NCBI GenBank assembly: GCA_015231265.1
Contig: JADGBX010000008.1
Span: 1 to 45,937, forward strand
DNA length: 45,937 nucleotides
Direction: 5' to 3'
DNA from: Magnetococcales bacterium
GTDB lineage: Bacteria; Pseudomonadota; Magnetococcia; Magnetococcales; JADGBX01
The notes below the pieces were generated by a model, which was given only the letters and a program-made list of their open reading frames with translations, ran no database searches and was not told the origin of the DNA. Within the stretch, counting starts at the first letter, position 1. Every line of letters starts with the position of its first letter. This document shows positions 41,296-45,937 of the stretch, one piece after another. Position numbers and translations under genes: made by a program.

Positions 41296-42441
41296 TTACT
41301 CTCTCAGTAGTGGTGCAATATCAGCTCGGTGTCCGAGGTTTTTCTCATAGTCTGGTTGCCGATAGTGACCGGCCATGCAGTCGTCTATGGCCTCTGAAAG
41401 ATCCTCCAGGTTCTCGGCAAGTGGATGTTTCAGACGCAAATAAACAGATTTATCCGGATGACGCCGCAACCAATGGGGTGTGAACTCCTGAAACTGAATG
41501 GTCGGCGTGCCGCTTGCTATGGCATCAAGCAGGACACCGGAGTGCAGACCAACGATCAGATCCGACCTGGTAGCAATTATCGAAGCGTGGAGATAACAGA
41601 GAACAGCTCGGTTATCTCCGATCTGTTCTAATATCTTCTCCAGATGCTCTCTCTTACTCATGGGGTGCGGTTTAAGAAGAATCAGAGCATTGGGATACTT
41701 TTTTCGTACCAGAGGTACAGTGATCTCAATCCACGTATCCAATTCTTCAAGATTATAGATTCCCTTCACCCACGATCCCAGAAATAGCGACACGACCTGG
41801 CTCTTAGGATCAAAGCCAAGTCGCGTAATCTCCTTCTCCATCATCTTGGGGGCCACCTCTCTGATCCGATCAAGCCAGCCCGGATAGAGCCGTGGGTAGC
41901 CAATAGCAGCTACCGGATGATTTAACCCGTACTTTTCCAGTAGATGCAGATCATTCATGCTGTAACAGGCAAAGAGGTCGGAAGCATTCTTATTTTCCAC
42001 AATATCGACCATTATACTGTCACGTAGCAATCCAAGGGCCGGGGGATGTTGCACCACCCAACCACCTCTGAAACGGGCAATCGCACTCATCCAGCGAACG
42101 GTGCGAGAATCAGGTGAACTGCCATAGAACAGAATGGGCGCTTTTGTCGCAAGAAGACGAATGAGCGAAGGGATCAAACAGACCAACGCCATCAGATACC
42201 GCAACACCTCTATACCCGGTTTACCCCAACTGTAGAGGTGCGAAATAGAATCGCAAACTCGCAAAGTTTCTTGGTAAAGAAAAGGATCCCGCTTCAATTT
42301 AGAATAGACGCTTGGCTCGATAAACAGGAGATGAATCTTGGCATCAGGGTGGTCTCGTCTGATTTCAAGATAGATGGGCAATAGAACGTCAAGTCCTCCA
42401 AGACGCGGAGGTATGATGGAGAAAATAGTTGGTGAGGTCAT
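41296..42441 (-). CDS. GT-B-like protein of surface-carbohydrate type
   Basis: This 381-aa protein shows a GT-B-like split: an N-terminal part with IFSIIPPRLGGLDVLLPIYLEIRRDHPDAKIHLLFIEP and a C-terminal part with LILLKPHPMSKREHLEKIL, RSDLIVGLHSGVLLDAIASGTPTIQFQEFTPHW. The latter resembles the capsular/surface carbohydrate biosynthesis proteins and CDP-glycerol-type transferases. A nucleotide-sugar or nucleotide-alcohol transferase role is likely but not proven. The start ATG 42441 lies 4 nt after the upstream radical SAM stop (42446); a start further up would overlap it. It is the last gene of a three-gene minus-strand operon. Confidence 0.65.
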   Translation of the reverse strand: MTSPTIFSIIPPRLGGLDVLLPIYLEIRRDHPDAKIHLLFIEPSVYSKLKRDPFLYQETLRVCDSISHLYSWGKPGIEVLRYLMALVCLIPSLIRLLATKAPILFYGSSPDSRTVRWMSAIARFRGGWVVQHPPALGLLRDSIMVDIVENKNASDLFACYSMNDLHLLEKYGLNHPVAAIGYPRLYPGWLDRIREVAPKMMEKEITRLGFDPKSQVVSLFLGSWVKGIYNLEELDTWIEITVPLVRKKYPNALILLKPHPMSKREHLEKILEQIGDNRAVLCYLHASIIATRSDLIVGLHSGVLLDAIASGTPTIQFQEFTPHWLRRHPDKSVYLRLKHPLAENLEDLSEAIDDCMAGHYRQPDYEKNLGHRADIAPLLRE

Positions 42442-42445
42442 TGGG

Positions 42446-43408
42446 CTAGGCTGATTTGGAAATAATCTCGATACTGTGGCTCCAACGATCCGCAATATCT
42501 GGATTGAGAGGTTCAATGGGATCTTGAACACTATTGAGACAGCGGTAACAGAGCGTTCCTTCCAAATTCTTCTCTAGATGACGGCGACGGAACTCTGTAG
42601 TCCGTTCACTGTAGAAAGCCTCTTTCAAGCTCATCTGATTGAGATCCTCAACGGCTAGGAAGTTTTCCATATCACCACAACACATGCGCAGATACCCTTC
42701 TGCTGTGACGTAAATGCGGGTGAAAGGCAGTTTACAGTTTTCCGAAATAAAGGTGTCATATTCGATCATCTGACCACTCTGGTTATCGGCTGGAACAACA
42801 AGCACTTCATCAACCAAATGACCGATAAGAGGTTCCAAATGGGTGATTGACTCCTCGTTCTGAGGCAAACTGACTGAAGAAACTCCAAGGAAAAAATCAT
42901 ACTTTTTCTTAAGTTTCGAAAGATGTTTGATGCTGGCAATCACCTGATCGAAATGATCACGACGGTGCACCTTCTTGTAGGTCTCCCGATCACCGGCATT
43001 GATACTGATCTTGACGCTCTCCAGACCCGCCTCTATGAATTGATCCCACCGCGATAGCTTTTTCTGAGTCACCATACCGTTTGTGGTCAAAAACACATAG
43101 TCGTAGTTCAGCTCTTGCTTTGCAATACGGATGAATGCGTCCAGATTTGGATGCATCAAGGGCTCCGCTCCAGCAGCAAAGGAGATCACACGTGACCCCT
43201 CTTCATACGCTTCCGTCATGATGCGCCGGCCAAACTCAAGATCCATCCGCTTTTTGGAACGCTTCATAGTATTAATGAAGCAGAAAAGGCAATCCTGATT
43301 GCAGGAGTTAGCCACTTCCAACTGAATCTGCTTGGGCCAGGAAGGGTGAAGGGAACATTGCGTACGGCTCTGCTTTTTCTTCAGAGCGCGCTTAAGTCGT
43401 GACGCCAT
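42446..43408 (-). CDS. Radical SAM/SPASM-type enzyme
   Basis: This 320-aa protein has CX3CX2C at C36, C40, C43 (NSCNQDCLFCF) and a variant GGE-like motif FAAGAEPLMHPNL. The C-terminal half has CKLPFTRIYVTAEGYLRMCCGD and LCYRCLNSVQ, a SPASM-like auxiliary cluster-binding set. The N-terminus is very basic (SRLKRALKKKQSR). ATG 43408 with AGGAG ~9 nt upstream is preferred over ATG 43456. Family members modify peptides, sugars or cofactors; here it lies between a B12-radical-SAM gene and a GT-B-like gene. The substrate is not known. Confidence 0.85.
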   Translation of the reverse strand: MASRLKRALKKKQSRTQCSLHPSWPKQIQLEVANSCNQDCLFCFINTMKRSKKRMDLEFGRRIMTEAYEEGSRVISFAAGAEPLMHPNLDAFIRIAKQELNYDYVFLTTNGMVTQKKLSRWDQFIEAGLESVKISINAGDRETYKKVHRRDHFDQVIASIKHLSKLKKKYDFFLGVSSVSLPQNEESITHLEPLIGHLVDEVLVVPADNQSGQMIEYDTFISENCKLPFTRIYVTAEGYLRMCCGDMENFLAVEDLNQMSLKEAFYSERTTEFRRRHLEKNLEGTLCYRCLNSVQDPIEPLNPDIADRWSHSIEIISKSA

Positions 43409-43568
43409 GGGAGATGGCTCCTGTCTATTGTGAGACGCATCAGATCTGGACCACAAACGATACGTATGAGCGTCTGTATATGCGATCCGCTATCTACGAA
43501 GAATACACATGGCATCACACGCAAAGACAAGGACCGTTTACAGCTAAAAAGAAAATGAAACGTCTCTC

Positions 43569-45104
43569 TCAAGAACCCATATCAGGGGCGTGTTTAGGAG
43601 AAGATTGAGAAGAGATATTGGTCGTAGCCGCCTTGGTCAATGCAGTCGCTTTTGCCGCTCTGGAGTAGTTGGTCGGTCGCCGCCACTGACTGTAATAATA
43701 ATAGACGGGATTCATAAAATCCTTGTAGCGCAGATAGCGGAAAAGATACTTAGGATGGGTAACAAGATACCAGAGATAGTTGCGCATCACCTTACGTGAT
43801 GATTCATGAAGAAGATCCGACAACTCCTGATCGGACATATCAGTGAAGTTGAAACGGAACTTGTACGGTCCGGTACCATCACCCAGAGACTCCAGATAGC
43901 TCAACTCATCGCTTATCGTTCCGTTGGCCACGCACTCATTGTAGAGCGGACTACCGGGATAAGGGGTGACGTAGTGAAACTTGGTGCCAGGAAAACCGAC
44001 ACGTTTCAACATGTCGATGGTCTCCTGTACTGTTTCCCGTGTCTCTCCAGGATAACCAAGAATCAGACCAATCGATGTGGGTAGTCCCACCTCAAGAGTC
44101 TCACGCATGGTGCGTTCGATCCGCTTCGGCGTGATCTTCTTGTGCATGCGCTTGAGAATCTCGGCACTGGCCGTTTCCACACCGTAACCTATGGTAAGAC
44201 AACCGCTCTTGGAAATGAGGGTAAGAAGCTCCTTGTCCACAGTATCAATGCGGGCGTTTCCATACCAACCCATCTTCATTGGTGCAACTTTTTCACAGAA
44301 CTCGCGGGTGTACTTTTTACTAAAGAAAAACAGCTCATCGACAAAGTTGATGATGGTGATCCCGTACTTCTCCTTAAGTAACGTCATCTCTTCCATCACA
44401 TTCTCGATGGAGCGCTTGCGAATACTCTCGAACATCTGGGTGCAATATCCGCAGACAAAAGGGCAGCCGCGACCAGACATCACTGCCATAACCCGGTGTT
44501 CCTGACCTTTTGGAAGTTTCGGCAGATATTTTGGAGACATGTAGATATCGGTTTTGAGAAACTCCGAGTACTCATCCATATCCACAAGATCGTAGGCAGG
44601 AAAAGGGACTGAATCGAGATCCTGGATCAGTTCACGGGGAGATGTTGAACGGGTCACTTCCCCGTCGCGATAGACAATCCCCTTCACTTGGCCAAGTTTG
44701 TCCATGTTGTTGAGAAGATCAACAATGGTCAGCTCTCCTTCGCCGATGACACAGATATCTACATCACTATTCTCAACCACCAATGTCGGGCTGTGGGAGG
44801 CAAGCTGTCCGCCAAGAATGATCGGTTTTGCGTACTTTTCCTTGAGCCAGGATGCCAACTTCTTGACAAAGACATACTCGAAACTGATGGCGGTCAGGCC
44901 AAACATGTCTGGATTGAAACGTTCGATACTCTGCGCCACACTCTCCATGTCCACATTCTCTTTGGAAAGATCCATAATCTGGACTTCATGACCTGACTCA
45001 CGCAAAACAGCAGCAATGTAGGCAAGTCCTAACGGGAATGTTCCGTAGGGATTTTTCTTACCATTTGAGTGGTTAGGACGAATGAGAAGTACGCGATATG
45101 CCAT
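43569..45104 (-). CDS. B12-binding-domain radical SAM protein
   Basis: This 511-aa protein has an N-terminal B12-binding-like Rossmann domain (YRVLLIRPNHSNGKKNPYGTFPLGLAYIAAVLRESGHEV, then GLTAISFEYVF and IILGGQLASHSP) and a radical SAM core with CX3CX2C at C214, C218, C221 (GRGCPFVCGYC), NFVDELFFFSKKY, GYGVETASAEILKRMHKKIT and GLILGYPGET. Proteins of this group include methyltransferases and ring-modifying enzymes. The DxHxxG motif is absent, as in most such radical SAM members. ATG 45104 with AGAGGA ~10 nt upstream is preferred over ATG 45194. It heads the minus-strand operon (gap of 160 bp to the next gene). Confidence 0.87.
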   Translation of the reverse strand: MAYRVLLIRPNHSNGKKNPYGTFPLGLAYIAAVLRESGHEVQIMDLSKENVDMESVAQSIERFNPDMFGLTAISFEYVFVKKLASWLKEKYAKPIILGGQLASHSPTLVVENSDVDICVIGEGELTIVDLLNNMDKLGQVKGIVYRDGEVTRSTSPRELIQDLDSVPFPAYDLVDMDEYSEFLKTDIYMSPKYLPKLPKGQEHRVMAVMSGRGCPFVCGYCTQMFESIRKRSIENVMEEMTLLKEKYGITIINFVDELFFFSKKYTREFCEKVAPMKMGWYGNARIDTVDKELLTLISKSGCLTIGYGVETASAEILKRMHKKITPKRIERTMRETLEVGLPTSIGLILGYPGETRETVQETIDMLKRVGFPGTKFHYVTPYPGSPLYNECVANGTISDELSYLESLGDGTGPYKFRFNFTDMSDQELSDLLHESSRKVMRNYLWYLVTHPKYLFRYLRYKDFMNPVYYYYSQWRRPTNYSRAAKATALTKAATTNISSQSSPKHAPDMGS

Positions 45105-45503
45105 GGATGGGAATCCTCTTTTTACTGGTCGGGATCCTAGATAACGAGGCGTCGATGGAGATATATGATCATATTCAAGATGCTCTCTTTCCAATACACA
45201 CAGAAACGGACAATCACACTCCGACCGCAGAAAGGATCACAGACATCAACCATTTTGACGAAAAACGCCAGCAAGCATGTAATTCAATTGAAACTGTCAA
45301 CGCAATAAAAATGGATCTCACTATATTGTCAGGTCGGGAGGATGTCACCTAGAAAACAGAACTGGATCTGTCCTGGTTCAGCGGGAACATGACAATCGCC
45401 AACATTAAACGATCGGGTATCAGACCGGCGTGAAGTACCGTGTGATTATATTCCGACTATGAGCTATCTATGAAGTCCCGTAAGATCAGGATGCGTTCTT
45501 GGT
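45105..45503. other. Gene-free 399-bp stretch at the right junction
   Basis: Only recombination-like motif copies (45431-45464 and 45471-45487) are recognised here. A plus-strand frame of 84 codons (45098-45352) overlaps the start of the radical SAM gene and is not supported. The promoter of the minus-strand operon should lie here; TTGACA on the minus strand (45300-45295) is the best -35 seen, but the -10 is weak. Confidence 0.55.
45431..45487 (+). repeat. Recombination-like motif copies 3 and 4
   Basis: TGAAGTACCGTGTGATT starts a 34-bp stretch (45431-45464) that matches 7534-7567 at 31 of 34 positions. A second, more diverged copy TGAAGTCCCGTAAGATC starts exactly 40 bp later at 45471, which is 33 bp before the integrase stop, the same spacing as at 38114. 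Confidence 0.55.
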
Positions 45504-45937
45504 CTAATACCGTACTACAAAACTCGCACTCTCCCGATGATGCATGGCACGTTTGTCGTACATTTGCGTGGTTGAGATATGGGCATGCCCCACGGAGCGT
45601 TGTACCGCTTCGATGGGGCATTTCTGTTCCAGGGCTTGAGTGATGAATGTTGCCCGTGCGGTGTGGGGAGTGACGCCTTTGGGGAGGCCGGCTTTTTTGG
45701 CGTATTTGTGGAAGGTTTTCCAGGCCTGGGTATTGGTGAGAGCGCGATGAGGATCGGGGTTGCGCACGCGCAGGATGATGTAAGCTTTGGGGTCGTTACC
45801 GTGGCCTGCTGTATCCAGATAGCGCCTGAGGGCAATCTGGAGTTCTGTATGGATGGCAATCTGGTTCTGTTTACCGCCTTTAATCTTGAAGTCCAGCACC
45901 CAGTAGCCGCCATCTTCATAAAAATCCCGCACCCGCA
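45504..45937 (-). CDS. Tyrosine-family integrase, C-terminal part at the window edge
   Basis: The frame runs off the right edge, so the N-terminal core-binding domain is missing from this window. Visible are the Arg-region WVLDFKIKGGKQNQIAIHTELQIALRRY, the HTARATFITQAL box (HxxR), VGHAHISTTQMYDKR (last His and the nucleophile Tyr) and a normal C-terminus. This is the catalytic domain of an XerC/integrase-type recombinase. Its 3' 215 bp are directly repeated at 38147-38361. Its likely att-like motif lies 33 bp beyond the stop. If the molecule is circular, the 5' part would have to continue from position 1, but I do not see an in-frame N-terminus there, so the edges may not join. Confidence 0.88.
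   Translation of the reverse strand, partial: RVRDFYEDGGYWVLDFKIKGGKQNQIAIHTELQIALRRYLDTAGHGNDPKAYIILRVRNPDPHRALTNTQAWKTFHKYAKKAGLPKGVTPHTARATFITQALEQKCPIEAVQRSVGHAHISTTQMYDKRAMHHRESASFVVRY

Noticed and set aside
45098-45352. 84-codon plus-strand frame as a small gene
   Set aside because: It overlaps the start of the radical SAM gene, lacks a ribosome site and has no recognisable pattern.
1-45937. Closed circular molecule with the integrase joined across the window ends
   Set aside because: The left edge does not supply an in-frame integrase N-terminus (a stop appears within the minus-strand frame that would join it), so circularity cannot be claimed from this sequence alone.

Overview
The window looks like most or all of a plasmid (or a plasmid-derived island) from a Gram-negative proteobacterium, roughly 50% GC. 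The evidence is a small ParA with an RHH-type partner, a TrfA-family initiator followed by iterons, an AT-rich stretch and a DnaA box, and a CopG/ParE-type toxin-antitoxin pair. EptA-, Wzx- and MSHA-type genes point to a Gram-negative envelope, probably gammaproteobacterial or a close relative; the genus cannot be told from sequence alone. Both window edges are open: a tyrosine integrase runs off the right edge and a minus-strand reading frame runs off the left edge. No relaxase, transfer genes, rRNA, tRNA or CRISPR was seen.

Layout. (1) 0-5.6 kb, backbone: toxin-antitoxin (424-968), a 500-bp gap with three 13-bp repeats, parA/parB-like/trfA-like operon (1471-3307), ten iterons (3299-3628), an AT-rich unwinding candidate with a DnaA box, a 186-bp TA-flanked miniature element, five 13-bp tandem repeats, and a second replication protein of the phage O type (4363-5559). 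(2) 5.6-35.9 kb, envelope and glycan region: an EptA-like phosphoethanolamine transferase, three uncharacterised multipass membrane proteins (two of them divergent paralogues), then a long, tightly coupled plus-strand run (11.9-29.8 kb). That run holds GT2 and GT4 glycosyltransferases, two GT39/ArnT-like transferases in tandem, a CDP-alcohol phosphotransferase-like enzyme with an altered last motif residue, deacetylases, a flippase, a CelD/FemAB-like acyltransferase, a sugar epimerase, methyltransferases and a radical SAM protein. A minus-strand flippase/GT2-deacetylase/GT2 operon and a plus-strand GT2/methyltransferase pair follow. (3) 35.9-38.1 kb: four minor-pilin genes in MSHA mshC-D-O-P order behind a good sigma70-type promoter, ending inside a repeat. 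(4) 38.1-45.1 kb: a module with a NeuB-family synthase, a glutamate-1-semialdehyde-aminomutase-like aminotransferase, a GT-B-like protein and two radical SAM proteins. It is bounded by two direct copies of the integrase 3' end.

How the parts may work together (inference). The glycan genes can build, decorate (acetyl, methyl, phosphoethanolamine, deacetylated residues) and flip a lipid-linked surface glycan, and the NeuB/aminotransferase/radical SAM module could supply an unusual nonulosonate-like or amino sugar. A motif (TGAAGTnCCGTGTGATT-like) lies 33 bp beyond the integrase stop in both integrase copies. It recurs at 7534, at the edge of the glycan region, and at 45431, so the cargo may have been assembled in blocks by site-specific or homologous recombination. 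A TA-flanked miniature repeat family is scattered at block edges and between genes.
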